Notes under the pieces: generated by a model | Told to the model about the DNA's origin: nothing | The model's database searches: none | Seen by the model: only the letters and a program-made list of their open reading frames with translations | Shown here: positions 31,177 to 43,697 of the stretch, one piece after another | How the letters are laid out: every line of letters starts with the position of its first letter | Position numbering within the stretch: the first letter of the stretch is position 1 | Origin: Pisolithus tinctorius | Lineage: Eukaryota; Basidiomycota; Agaricomycetes; Boletales; Pisolithaceae | Assembly: GCA_024663395.1 (NCBI GenBank) | Contig: JANFAH010000099.1 | Coordinates: 62,001 to 126,000 of the forward strand | Direction of reading: 5' to 3' | DNA length: 64,000 bases | Translations under genes and position numbers: made by a program

Positions 31177-32947
31177 TGTATCTGCCAGTTGGTCGATTTG
31201 GCCGCGATGCAAGTGTCTGCAAGCACTCGGGTAACTCGTCAAGCTTCAAGAGCCGTTCCCGGCCGAATTTTGAGTGAAGCTAATTGGAAAAAACGAAAGG
31301 TCTCCCGTTCCGACAAGTATCCCCAAAAAAGACTCCGGTTTGACAGCGTCTCCGTGACCGATAATCGATAGAACGATGTGGGTTAGTATTACAGCCAGTA
31401 ATCGGACCAGATCATCAGTGGTGGGTCTCGCTAGCCGAGTCCTAGACAACCGTCTCACCTTGTGTTGGGTGCTTTCATTCGGCTGAATTCTTCGATTCGA
31501 AATTGAGTCCCTGCACCATTTCACTGACGATCACACAGCAAGAATTCAACTCTGAACCCCTCCGGACTCAAACTGGATGCTCTGCATTCAGGGCGTCTCG
31601 AAGCACTCCGAGGCTTCCGGCTGCACTGGTTGGTTGTCTTGTAGCCGCAAACATTCTCTGAAACTTCTGTTTCAGCTGCGTCGTAACATACCGTTTGCCT
31701 GATGACCAGAACCTCTGCGCAGTCACAACAAGAAGAACCTTGGTATCGTATTGGATATTCCACGGCAGCTAGAAGCCTCATTCAGAACGCTCCCATATCC
31801 TTTTGGACGCTCTCGAATTCCATGAAAGCAACTATGTAGCGGGACGTCGCGAGGGTAACGTACAGCACAGGCCAGGTATTCATAATTCCCTTCACAGTGC
31901 CAAGTTTCTCTCATCTCCGCCTTCATATCGCTGGCAGTTCCGCAACCTTACCTGGCAACCTTTCGCGCGTCGTCTCCTGTCGTTTCGAACCAACTTGCGT
32001 GGTGGGTGTCAACGCACAATATAATATCACAGGGGCTCGCAGCATGTATATTTTCGTGTGTACATGCGCATTGTACCCCACTTCAACATCGTGACCTATG
32101 GGTCACGACGTCATACCATTCTATTTATCGAAAAATGTTCTTGGGGTACCCTGGTGTCCTCGGCGTTGCGAATACTAGTCAGGGCATGTAAGAAGATCCA
32201 AGGCCAATGTGACCACTCGTCCCTGCGATTTACTCCCATGCTCGGCCACCATCATTCGGATCTAATAGAGCTTGCTGTACCAAGAGGGTTTCCACTCCGA
32301 AATCTAGGCTTTGATGCGTAAGCAAAGCTGTTTCATGTGTCGGCACCACTTTGCAGCAGAAATAGCTCTCTCGCCCTTACTACCGTGGGCATTCCTACTG
32401 CATTTTCCGCTGTCGATGCTGCGAGCACCAGCAATCTAGACTTGGACTGAAATGGGATGTGGCATCCATTCGTCGCCGGCCGTCACACGCCGAAGGCGTC
32501 CTGGGGTGGGTTGTTCTCATTTCAGTTCCATCGATCAGGGTCTCGCTCATAATTCTTACTTGGGGGGCTCGCTCTGCCTGTGGAGCCAAGTTAGCCACTT
32601 ACAGAGTGCAGGGTCAGGGTCTTTGTACGTGTATGTTATACGGACAATACAGAAAAGCGATGCACGTGTCATAGACTCTTAATGCTTTTCTTGCTGCTCT
32701 GTTTTGCTAGGTAAAATTGGTATCTGCGTGTACAGGCGTAAAGTGAATGTGCAAAGGTACGGCGAATGCATATGTCTTTAGAGGAGGAAGCGAACTTCGC
32801 CAGCAATAATATAACGTCTCGATTAACGAGAGTCCGGATCGGTGCTGTAAGACCACGGACCAGCGCGACCATCCGAGTGAACGTTCTCTGGTTAACGCTG
32901 TCGGCCAGCAGAACGGAGAGGCCGAAAACAATGGAACGTGAGAACGT
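31177..32947. other. Intergenic region with no recognised gene
   Basis: About 1.8 kb between the 5' end of ADE13 and the 3' end of the next minus-strand gene. Short overlapping frames occur on both strands but none has a family pattern. It includes the ADE13 promoter. Confidence 0.5.
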
Positions 32948-34078
32948 TCACATGAACGTAGCTGCTCGTATCGGTGGACGAGGTGTCGGAGCAACACCGT
33001 CGGGCTGCCCAGACATTTGAATTTGTCCTTCATGCTGTGCTTTGAGGAGGTTCCCAACTCCTACCGCAATTGCCCCTACAGCTTGGGCAACTCCAGAGGC
33101 TAAGACTGTACCTCCGCTTATTGCAGGGATGGCAGGCAACGTTCCTGCGGTAATAAGGACCGCACTTAGCGTTGTCATCGCTTTGGGATGTTCGGCAGTG
33201 AGGAAATTGAGCGCTTGGCAAGCGTTCAGCAGCCACGTCGGAACGTTGGATACAGTAGTTACTGCTACACTCCGATTAGAATCAGGTTCAAACCGGGCAT
33301 GATTAACACTTACCATTGTTGGTTTCACCATTGTTTCCAGGAACGATGGCTCCTGGAGTGGTTGCTATCATTGGAAGAGGTGGGGATGATGACGACGGAG
33401 CAGTGGCGACTGCAGGACCCGTCGTGTTCGCACGCTGCGGTGAGCGGTGCTTGAATGCAGAGGTAGCAACATTTACCGCGGTTTCGGAGAGCATCTTAAC
33501 CGGGTTTGGTCGATCTTTTGGAGGGGGTTGAGGAGGGTCGGCTCTAACAATCTCGATAACCTCCTTCTCTTTCGAAGATGCTGACGACGTCGAGCGAGTG
33601 CTACTCTTGGAGGAGGATCGTCGACGAGTTAGCCAGAAAGTTCCAAGATGGGAGGATTTCTGCTGGACCTCCACAGGGGTCGTTGCATGCATATCGATTT
33701 CCCCTAATACAGGACGATCGGCGTTAGTAATGCCCAAAACGACGTCTAACCAAAGAAAGCGGACAACTTACAACCCATATTCTTCATTGCAATCTTAAAT
33801 TTCTTCCAACTCCAACGGTACTTGCCCCCGTTCATCTGAGCCATGACATTCTTTAACTCTACCAAACGCGCTTTGGCTTTGTCGCCGAGGTAGTGCTGGG
33901 CAACCTTATGCCAGTACTCCTCCGGCACCTTGCGTTCGACACAACCAGCTCTAATTTTCTCGAGCCAGTCGTCTACGGACATGTCCCGCTTGGAATCTCC
34001 GTAGAACATGGGAGGGTTCTCCCATCCTTCGTAGATTGGGCTAAGATCGAACTCCTTGATCTTGAAAGCTTCGAGCAT
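32948..34078 (-). CDS. Three-module protein: capsid-like N-terminus, Ser/Pro linker, hydrophobic C-terminus
   Basis: Three exons (34078-33772, 33703-33314, 33264-32948) encode 337 residues with clean splice phases. Residues 1-104 hold a compact charged and aromatic domain (YEGWENPPMFYGD, DDWLEKIRAG, EEYWHKVAQHYLG, KYRWSWKKFKIAMKNMGW). The (F/Y)xGD...DxWL pattern and helical character recall Ty3/gypsy gag capsids, but I cannot prove that. A Ser/Thr/Pro-rich linker (about 105-235) follows. The last third has a long Gly/Ala-rich hydrophobic segment (TLPAIPAISGGTVLASGVAQAVGAIAVGV region) that could insert in or lie on a membrane. I recall similar architectures as uncharacterised proteins of Agaricomycetes. 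No enzymatic motif is visible. Confidence 0.65.
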
Positions 34079-37000
34079 CTCTTCAGTTTTCAGATGACTT
34101 CAGAAAGAAACAGGAAAGGAGCACGGGAAACGACGATTGTAGCGTAGTCGGTTGGACGGAAAACGGAATGCTTGCTAACACCCTGAAGAATGCATGGCTT
34201 TTAAAGCCCACTGCGGACTTCAAGCACGCACACGGCAACCTCGCGGCCCTCTCATAAGCCATTTGACTCCGGGGCAATCATATGAAGAATTGAACAGGGG
34301 CGGCGTAAGGGGGTCTTGCAAAGGCCAGATCGGCGATTGGGCCTGTGACACAGACACCACCACCAACAGGGTGTGAATCTGGAACGAGGCAAGTGGACAG
34401 CACGATTAACACGAGGCAACACTCGAAACCAGCGGCACAGCGTTGTCAACTTCCAGAGCCGATTCAGCCGGCCCAAACCGAGCTGTAGTCCACGAGGCAG
34501 AATTTAGGTACAAAGTTAGAAGTCCCAGATGGTGTGCGTTTCATCTGTGCTTTCGTCTGCTGTTCACGGTGTAACAGATGGCGTTAAATCTGCTAAGGGA
34601 GTCGACCGCACATTGCGGTGATATTACGGAACTGCTTGTGCATGTTTTCATTGAGCGATATTTCCATCGAAGGATGGACGGGGAACTACCACAGCTCGAT
34701 CGTTGCCGGTTGTCGGCTGGTGGCCTTGCTTGCAGCGGATCAACTACCGAAAGCGCTGCAGTTATTTCATAACAGACAAGAATGAGGGACCGGTTGCTGT
34801 CACGAGGTCCTTGGGTCGGGATGATTGGTGTGCCGTAAATGGAGCTGGTCGGTGGGCAAGTAGACCTAAGTGGAGAAAAATCAGCAATTGTCGTAGACGA
34901 ATCTTGAAAAGTTGACAATATCAGGTGTCACTGCGCGATATGTCAAGACGTACCCCGAAAACTGTGGGCGCATCAAGTCTGTGGTAGAAAGTTCGTATCG
35001 TTCCTCGATCATCATATTTAAATCTTGGCAGCCGGGGCGAGGGTAGGGTGTTCCAGATTTATCTGCCATTCTAGCACGCCCTAGGGCAAGGGCCGAAATG
35101 ATGGACAACTCAAAAAGAAATTCTGAAGTGACCAAGTCAAGTTTGAAGTGAACCGGGTCCCTTAGGATCGCAGTGCGGCGTCCGATAATCAGCTGAATTC
35201 GTTTCCAATGTTCGCAGCCTTTCAGGTCCCTGCGTAGTGCACAAATGCCGTCGCCCCGGTTTGCGAGTGCCGAGCTCAGCCATGAAGACAAGTCAAGCTG
35301 GGAACGTCGATGCGTCGCATTCTCTCCGTCTACACTTGCCGCGTGCGTTCGTTACGCGTGACGGTACGGTACTGTGCATGCTTCGATGTCAATTAGCAAA
35401 GCTGCCACACCAAATATCAAAGCTTCATGGAGTCAACACACGCCTTAGCAACCTACAGAAACCAATTGGAAGCGAGTCATGCACAACGTTTCCGTTGAAC
35501 CTGAGTCGTTCCAAGGGTCGTCGCATGGAGATGCAATGCCGGTCAGAGGATATCCACGCTGGGCTTGAAGTACACGACGCTTAAATGACGCCTCCGTTGG
35601 GGTCCTTGAGTGTCGCCGAAAGTGAGGTATCAGAATAGCATTTGCCGTGCGTTGGAGGTATGCCAGCTGCAGGGTGGCGATTGTCAGTGGTTGGAGCGCG
35701 ATAGTTTCCGCGGCGAGGAGCCTGCATGTGGGGCAGTGGAGAGAGCACGAATGTGTAATGAAGTGAAGAGTGAACGTCTTGTGTTCTTCTGTATTTCCAG
35801 ACCACTGACACAAGACAAGCATGACATCTTCGTTTTGCAGGGCCGCGACACGCGACCACCCTGACACAGCGCTGTTATGGCAACGATGCATGGAGCATCG
35901 TTCCGAGTCGATTGTTTGCGGTCATCTGGCGGATCAGTAGTATGAAGCCAAAGGTAGTTCGCCTTCTTGGCACGTCATAGGTACACAGATATGCCAAACG
36001 CGAGTTTCGTTCCAGCCCAGAGGTATGCGGCTGCTCCCCCTGAACGCTCTGCCTCTTTTGGAAACCCCCTAGCATGCAGTGTCGGGAAAGGAGACTTGTC
36101 TTACGCCTCCAACAGTCGCCATATCCAAATGCTCCATAAATTACTCATGCCTGAACTCATGTATCTTTTAGTTCAGAAATCAGCCAATGTGTACTGCATC
36201 CGTCAGACTCAGACAATCACCTACAGTATCTCACAGGTCCAAGAATTGCTTTATCACGCGTCTGAAGCTGCTTGTGAACTGTTGGATTCAGCTTCAGCGG
36301 TTACCATCAATGCCTATGTAAGCGTACGCTTACCACTAACATGCCACATGCCACTCACACTATCGACGTCGCTCATGCTAACACGTCACACTATCACACC
36401 TCCTATTGCGCTTTTGTCCGAGCATGCAGATCCCTCCTGTGTTGCGCTGTTTGGACTCTGAGGGTATATATATGTACTGGTGCTGTCTGTGTTCACGGGT
36501 CATATCTTCTTTCTCCCGTTTCTCTCTCTCTCTGTTGGTCACCTGTATCAGCGTATACGCTTGATCACTTAATATCACACGCCTGTCCACGTTCTGTCGT
36601 TGTTGTGGGCTGTTTGAGTGTGAGTAAATTCACATTCCCAACCTTTCAATACTCACCTCTATTCAGCTGCTGAATCCTGTCACTTGCAAGGACCGGCCAC
36701 TTGCCGATTTATGGGTCCGAGTTGCTCGCGAAGCAACTTGGACCAATAAACGACGAGTGTTTCGAAACAAAAGTGACTTCTACATTTTGCGTATTATGCC
36801 TCGAGGTGGATTCCATGGACTTGCAAGCTATTGTCTTATTCAGTGCATCTGCAAAATGACCCCGACGTAAGCCACTGCCCATGTATCTCCCAACCACTGA
36901 TTTTCCATATGCCGTATAGTTGATAAAGTTGACACCGAGGATCTTGTCCACGTGTGGGTGACCAATTGACGCAGGGCAGATTTTCCTCTACACCTTCGAA

Positions 37001-37402
37001 AACTGATCGGGAAGCCCCTTCAAGAGTCGGAGAAGATGCCGCTTACAGAGGCCATACCTAATACTCCCAGTTACTCGGGAAGTGCCGCCTGCGTCGCGCT
37101 AACCTTGCTTTTGCCATGCTTGCGTCTTACTTACCGGCTTTCACAGGTTCCATGTAGTACTAGAATAAGGCCGTTTTGCACGGCAGGCACCTTGTTTACC
37201 GCGCTCGCACCCGTACGCAAAGCAACAGACAGGAACATGCTGGACTGTGACGAAATCGAGCCCGTTCACCCACTTCGGAGTCGCGGAGCAGCGGAGTACA
37301 GTGCTGAGACCCAAAATATGATAATTGCGGCTGACCAAAAAAACGTTACAAATTTCGGGGTGGAGTGACCTTGTAAACAAGGTGACTGTCGAATTTTCTG
37401 TC
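34079..37402. other. Long region with only doubtful coding frames
   Basis: About 3.3 kb. A minus-strand frame at 35291-34881 (136 codons) could be spliced near 34960 to a frame ending about 34541, but the product resembles nothing I know. Plus-strand frames at 35967-36461 and 36341-36673 overlap each other and look spurious. A pyrimidine-rich tract lies at about 36510-36535. No gene is supported. Confidence 0.4.
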
Positions 37403-37605
37403 GAGTTCTCACAGTTGTCCATCGGGCGCCTAAGATGTATTCTCGCTGTCGGACACTACAATAAGGTATGTTGAGTTCTCGCAGTTGTGTGTTCAATGCA
37501 TATGATGTATTCTCGCTGATGGACTGTACAATAGACTTTTCTGTCGAGTTCCCGCAGTTGTGCATTGGTCGCTAATGAAGTATTCTCGGTATTGGACCCT
37601 TGGAC
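37403..37605. repeat. Three degenerate tandem copies of a 70-73 bp unit
   Basis: Copies begin with gagttc(t/c)c(a/g)cagttgt at 37403, 37473 and 37546. Each then carries a variable 15-20 bp stretch, followed by a (g/a)atgtattctcgctg-like block. The copies differ at many sites, so the array is old. The repeats are not palindromic and have no uniform spacers. Confidence 0.75.
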
Positions 37606-38013
37606 CCTCAATGTTCACACGGAGGTCCGGAAATGGAAAGAATTTCTGTGGTGAGTTGGCTCCCACGCAATTATGACCCCGGTAGAAACCTTGCTTGCAA
37701 GGCAACTAGGCCTTATTCTGAGTGCCCGGATGTGTCTTGACTTACCACTATCATGGACATCTCAGTGATCGACTGCCAGTGGCACGACGGCGACAGGGGT
37801 AGCAGCGATGGGGGAAGCGTCGCGTTGTCTGCGCGTGTAAGGTATCAACAATCACGCCGACAAGAGACACGAAGAACTACAAATACAGTGCATTGTATCG
37901 TCATCGTAAGTAGACCAATCATCATCTGCAATGCCTATCAAGTCAGCGCTATCTCTTAAACTGCCCGTCCGATCGAAGCTGGGAATAACTACTGTACATG
38001 ATTCTGGGGACCC

Positions 38014-40111
38014 TCACGCCTGGCAGCACACTTCTCGTTTTCCACTGCCATCTCGTAAAGATCTACCGGGGGTGGGCTCTGAAAACAAGAAATACTTCTT
38101 GATTCCATACATGATCTGTTTGATCCCGTAAATAGCATGTGTCTTGGCGGGTATCGAGAAGACTTGATCCAGTTCCTCGAGAGTTTTTCCCTTGGTCTCC
38201 CGCACGAACAGGAGGATGAGAACCCAAAGAATCATGCACCATGCCGCATACCACCCAAAAGCACCTTGAGGTTTGAATGCATTTGACATCGAGGGCCACG
38301 TGACGGATAGCGTGAAATTCCAGAACCATGTCGTTGCCGTTGCAAAGGACATGCCAATATCTCGAATATACAAGGGGAACGCCTCGGCGGAGTAGACGAA
38401 TGGAACGGGCCTTCTCCAGGAGAATAGAATATAGTAAAGAGATCTTGAAGAACGTGAGTTATTGGGATGCCTGTAAATGCCGGGAGCTTACACATTCCTA
38501 TGGTGACAACCCGCAAGCCGTCCATTCTTAGAAGTAATCCAGGAAAGCAGATCCGGTTATCAATAAACAGATGGCCATGCACGGGGAAAGTGGTCAGGAG
38601 TAATTACGGCGTCCAAAGGTATCAATCTACCGGATGGATCAATGAAACACCATGCAACTACTTCATAAGTGAACCCACCGTGAAGACAGCGGGGAGAGCG
38701 AATAGCCAGTTCAAGGCCCCAAAGCCGAGCGACGCTGCCAGGGCGGCAGGGTCTGAGAAGCCCGACTGGGAGAATATATTTGATGAATAGTATGCTATAA
38801 AAAACGATGAGACTACGGCCAAAAAAGGATGGAATCAGACGCGCCGATCACGTTTACCCCGCAGAATTGTTGAGCAAACATAACTATCCAACTTGCCAAC
38901 GCCGCGTTCCTGTTCCGTGGAATCGTGAACATTTCTACCACACGATTCCTGCCTTTTTTCATCTCGTTTTCTGCTTCCAACAAGACATGGATATAATACA
39001 AATCACGCGCAGCCTGCACGCGCGAAAAACGAAGGCGACAGAGTTCATTGAAGGCGTCCTCGTAGCGACCCTTACTGATCAGCCAACGAGGAGACTCCGG
39101 TGCAAATGGGGCTTGTAGGCAGACTATCAGCCCAGGGATACCTGCAGCGGCGAGCATCAAGCGCCAGTTGAGACCTTCGATACCACCTCGATTTGGAATA
39201 TAGTAGAAGGCAAGATCAACCAAAGTGCCCAGAAAGATGCCAAACGCTGTCCACATTTGCCACATCATGACAAGTGCTCCACGGATTGCGGCCGGGGAAC
39301 ATTCTGCAGCATACACTGGGACTGTTGCAGACTTTGGACCAATGCCGACACCAAGGAAAAATCTTGCGATGAAGAGATGCCACCAGCTACCAGTCAAGGC
39401 AGACCAGACACAGGTGACGAATGAGATCAACAAGTGACGAATATGGTCTTCCTCCGTCCAAGCCATTGGTTCATTGGATAGGTCAACCAGCATGAAAATG
39501 TTGCGCAGGCATCTGGGTCCGGGAGCATAAGCGTGTGGGATGGGAAACGTGGTACCATGGCCTACAGATACGGTGCAGAATTAACGACACCAACCAACCA
39601 CTTTCACGACTTGGGAGCGCTAAAGTTTGATTAGGAAGTGGCGGAAAAATGAGGCATAAAACGTACCACTAGCAGAGTAAATACCAAATTGTTTGGCGTA
39701 CAGTAGTTGAGCGCCATTGACCACAGTTTCATCCATGCCCTGGATTGCAGCAGCCAGTGAGGACATAACAACCACCTGTGTAGCGTTAGGTAATTGATGC
39801 TGCCGCGTCCGTCAAGTACGAGACCCACGTAGTAGAGCGCGCCAGTTTGAGACCACTTGTGTGCACCTCGTCCTCCAAACACTTGATATCTGTGTCCGAA
39901 TAGATACTATAGCGCTTGTAGGCTGTGAACATGCACAGTCAATGACAAGGGAGCAAGGACAACGAAGCATGTAGTCACCTTGAGAGTCCTGGGCGAGAAG
40001 AGCACCTTTTTTCAATTCGCCAAGTATATGCATCAACCCCCTTTCTCGAGCGAATATTTCGACCTCCGTCATAAGGTGCTCATGAGCAATACCCCGCAGC
40101 GGGTTTTCCAA
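38014..40111 (-). pseudogene. MFS sugar-transporter pseudogene
   Basis: Homology to fungal sugar porters runs the full length. It includes NPLRGIAHEHLM near the N-terminus, AAIQGMDETVVNGAQ, GRR, ARFFLGVGIGPKSATVPVYAAE, PESPRWL, QQFCGVNVI, GEGP, and ETKGKTLEELDQVF near the C-terminus. Exon-like blocks and introns are preserved, but the frame breaks repeatedly. There is a lost base near 39430 (in the VTCLIS codons), a -1/+1 pair at about 38573-38606 around RRN-LLLTTFPCMA, an extra G near 38512, a lost G near 38407, and another shift around 39865. Ancestrally it moved hexose-like sugars by proton symport. Many shifts are one-base changes in short homopolymers. Confidence 0.85.
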
Positions 40112-41586
40112 GTTCAGGGTGACACCTCTGAGCTCCGATCAGACTATGTATCATCAGCAGAAGGGGTTTCTGGCACGAACCCTATACATCTTGTGCGCCT
40201 GCCTGACTGCGGGAAACATCCACGTTGATTGTACATACGCTCGTCATGCGTGACGTCGATACGTGAACCTGAGCCATAGGCGTTGAACATCGTCAGCAGC
40301 GACGAGGGGACTCGAGGCATGCAATGATGAGGTGACACCACGGGAAAGGGAAAGGGAAAGGGAAAGGGACAAGTGAGACACGCACTATTGCTTATCTGCG
40401 GCGTGTACGTTCTCAGAGGGGGTGTACAAAAAGGGAATGGACATCACTCATAAGTGCTAGACCGGGAACGATCCTGATGTATTAAGGCCGAGAACAGCCT
40501 CACTAGAACCTGCAGGCAAGTCCGTCCGTAGGTACGGGGCGATAATCCGAAAAAATTTACATAACATACCTGTCCTAAACCGTTACAGGTAGTTACCTTT
40601 CGACAAGTTCTTTGGGACACGAGCCGCAAGGGACCTGTACAATGTCTGGTTCAGTTGGAAAGTAGAAATGGTGGTGAAACTGACAGCCTGTGTACTTGTC
40701 AGCAGTCCAAGCGCCCGAGCATGACAGAACGCACAGGAACTTCACATCACAAGTAGATCGGGACAGCATTCCCGCCGCTGAAATATATGCGATTCCTGGA
40801 ATTGGACGTTTCACCACCTAGCCGATCAGACTTCCGCTTCGTTGTTCGCATCTCATTAACTCCCATCCAACAGGGAACGAGGATGTCAATACCTACTTTC
40901 ATCGTGCGCAGGCGCTGGCGGGGAAGTATCAGAATGGTTCGCTAGTAGCCTTGTCGCTTAAACAACCCCTAGTCAAGCGTTCAGGGTGGAGCTCGGGTAC
41001 CCAGTACACATGGTAGCACAAGTTGAGTAATCCTTGTTGATAGCCTTGTGAGTCGTTGCAATGGGGTATATTGTGTGAGAAGCCTTGGGCGCGTCTTTCG
41101 CCGCCGCCCTGGCATTGCTGAGGTACATGGAGCATCATGTTGGCAGTGCACATTTCTGATGCCCTTGTCTGAGTATGGGCTATGGTGGGAGGAATTGCGT
41201 CCCCCATGTCTACTTACTTGCAGACACGTCGGAAAGGTCCCCTCCGGCAGCCTAGCGCATGGCATGATGTTACCATCGGGCCGACGGTCGAAATCTGACG
41301 AGGCACGTGTTTGCCTCTCACCGAGCAGAGAGTCGTCCGCGATTTCTCTCTTGACTTTCTTCAACCGAACTCAGGCAACTTGAAGTCCTTTCTTTTACCT
41401 GCCCAGGTGCGATCCCACAGCATATAGCCAAGTACTGGCTCTTTTTGTTGACAATTTTAAACTCGTTCTGTAGATTTATCATGCGTTCTCGTAAGGCGCA
41501 TTGCGTTCCAATGCATACCCTCAATATCCTTAGACCCTACAGAGAAACAGAATATTAATGACGGCGGACTTGCTATTACCGCTGAC
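40112..41586. other. Intergenic region with a short simple repeat
   Basis: About 1.5 kb without a recognised gene. It contains (GGGAAA)4GGGA at 40342-40369. Confidence 0.5.
40342..40369 (+). repeat. Hexanucleotide microsatellite (GGGAAA)4
   Basis: Four perfect GGGAAA units followed by GGGA. It is purine-only on this strand, likely variable in length, and has no evident role. Confidence 0.95.
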
Positions 41587-42980
41587 ATGCAAAGCATACT
41601 TGATCAACCGGGGTTCATCAGTTCACAAATGGGCGGCAACCAGCTTCGACAGATGTTCCAAACAGGTGCGTAGCTTACATTGATTGATGCCTCCCATTTC
41701 CTGGCCGGACTTGCTGAAGTTTCTATTGGACTGCTGACTAACCGACTACCCATAGCATGGGCAATGCTTGATCTGTTCAAACTCTCGCCGCTCGCAAGGG
41801 CATGTATGATGGGACACTCATTGGATGCTGTGAAAGAGGTGAATGGCTGTTGTGATCGTTTTGATGTGAGCGTCGACTCACCAACTACTGAAGGTATTGT
41901 CAAGGGCCGACGCACCGGACATTAAGGGCACAGAGACTCCCTTCCAACTTGGGTACGTTTCTCTAGCAGTGCTTGGGGTCAATAGACACCATTGCTTCCC
42001 TCCCTGCAATCCGGAGCACTTCAAAATCGTGGAATACCTTGTCCAGTCTGGCGCGCCACTTGACGTGCCAGATATCGCTGGTCACACAGCACTCCATCAT
42101 GCATGTACCCCGCCAGATATCAAACTGCAATTTGCGAAGCTCCTGCTGCAGCGCGGTGCAAATGCAAATTCTCAGAATCGCTATGGCGAAGTTCCACTGT
42201 TTTTCGCACTGCAGGGTGGAGATGCAGAGCTCACGGACTTACTTATGGAACATGGAGCAAAAATGGACGTCGAGGATGCAAACGGAGATTCACCGAAAAA
42301 GATGTATGTCGTTTTCGGTGCTGAGGTAACAGCTACGATCAGAAAATGGGAGAGAAAGCAAGCAGGGGCGGGGCCTGCACCGTGCGAAGCGAGGAAGCGG
42401 TGTGAAAACTGTCGGACCGAGCAGAGCGGTCTAAGACAATGCGCAAGATGTCACACGGTCCGTTACTGCTCTGTTGAATGCCAAAGTGAGATACTTGTTT
42501 TCTCTCTACAAGTTCGACTCATGTAGGCCACGAAGGAGCGCACTGGTCTACTCATCGGCCCAATTGTCATGCTTTCTCGCCATCGACGACTGTTACTTTA
42601 AAGCCTCAGTTCTACGACGATACGGTGGCCTACTCAACAGCTGATTTCGCGCGGGGTACCTTGGTCTGTCGAGAAGTGGAAAAAGCGCAGAAAGACCTGG
42701 GACTCAAATGCTATCGCCTGAAAACCGACGTATGATCATCAAGATCCAGGTTCCATTGTCGTCTACAACAGGTCTACTGATCTATAATCGGCAGCGGGAC
42801 TTCACATGCATTGTCCACAGAAACACAGGTCCTGAGGCATACGATACTATCGCGCAGACTGTGAGGAGCAAAGGTGTAGGTGGGACGAATGGTCACAAGG
42901 CATATTTCGCAGCCGAATTGAGAAGGAGAGATGAACTCGTGGTGAAGGTGTCGGAGGTACTTGCCGAGCAGCCGTTCTAA
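41587..42980 (+). CDS. Ankyrin-repeat and MYND zinc-finger protein (one uncertain join)
   Basis: Exons 41587-41665, 41756-41838, 41894-42485 and 42528 onward. The protein has ankyrin-like repeats (CMMGHSLDAVKE; VEYLVQSGAPLDVPDIAGHTALHHA; LLQRGANANSQNRYGEVPLFFAL; LMEHGAKMDVEDANGDSPKKM), then a MYND finger starting CENCRTEQSGLRQCARC with the later C and H supplied after the fourth exon junction. It ends GGTNGHKAYFAAELRRRDELVVKVSEVLAEQPF-like, a conserved tail of this agaricomycete family. The frame changes near 42645-42690. Either there is a one-step frameshift, or an unusually short 35-nt intron (42646-42680, gtacct...gcgcag), which restores the frame exactly. MYND fingers mediate protein contacts, but the role here is unknown. 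A decayed inverted copy lies at about 53.8-54.2 kb. Confidence 0.75.
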
Positions 42981-43697
42981 ATGATCCAAGTAGGTTCATT
43001 TTTCTCTTGTGGGTTGTGGGTTATGGCATCACACAAAGGAAGTCTGATCATGGGACTAGCGGTACTTCCTGTAGGCCGACTTGAAATCGGGTGCTTATGT
43101 AATTATGATAGTGTGTACCTCAGGCATCCCAGCGCTGAGCTTTTGCTGCAAGACGAAGCCTGTGCATGTACATTCAGTACATACATCTACACAGGACAGG
43201 TGTTATGTTGAGCAGCATGCTCTTTCTCAGCGAGCGGGGGATCGTCTCGCATTAGGCGTACCCTAACCCTGACTCCAGGCCTTCCTCCGCATGTCCACCA
43301 CGAGATACTACTGCCACACACGGGGATCGTGTTTGAAAGACGGTCAGCGCACGCCTTTCCAGGGTTCCCGTGGCATACGAACTCGCGCTCAAAGAGAAGA
43401 ATTGGACTTACCTCAATCACGATAATTAAGAATGAGTGGACTCTGTCCATGTCGGCTGGCGAAAACGAGTCAGCGGTGTACGTTCTTTCACCATGCTTCT
43501 ATTAACGTGAGTTCTTCCTTATACAGTTGCACCGCAAACGTCGACCTATTAGAAGTGAACAGCCTCAAGGCCGAACCAGACGTATATAAACTCAGGGTAG
43601 TGCGTGCTGTTTCATTGCCTCTCACGTCTAATTCCCTAAGGTTGCCCATCCGTTTGCTACTGGCCGCTGAACGAGCTCGCCCTTCAAATAAATACAC
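42981..43697. other. Intergenic region, nothing recognised
   Basis: 717 bp between the ankyrin-MYND gene and the giant pseudogene. No convincing frame, repeat or RNA gene. Confidence 0.5.

Noticed and set aside
34881..35291. 136-codon minus-strand frame as a gene
   Set aside because: No recognisable pattern, no clear start context, and only a tentative splice to the next frame; left as a region note.
37403..37605. Possible CRISPR-like array
   Set aside because: Only three degenerate units, non-palindromic, in a eukaryotic genome; it is an ordinary tandem repeat.
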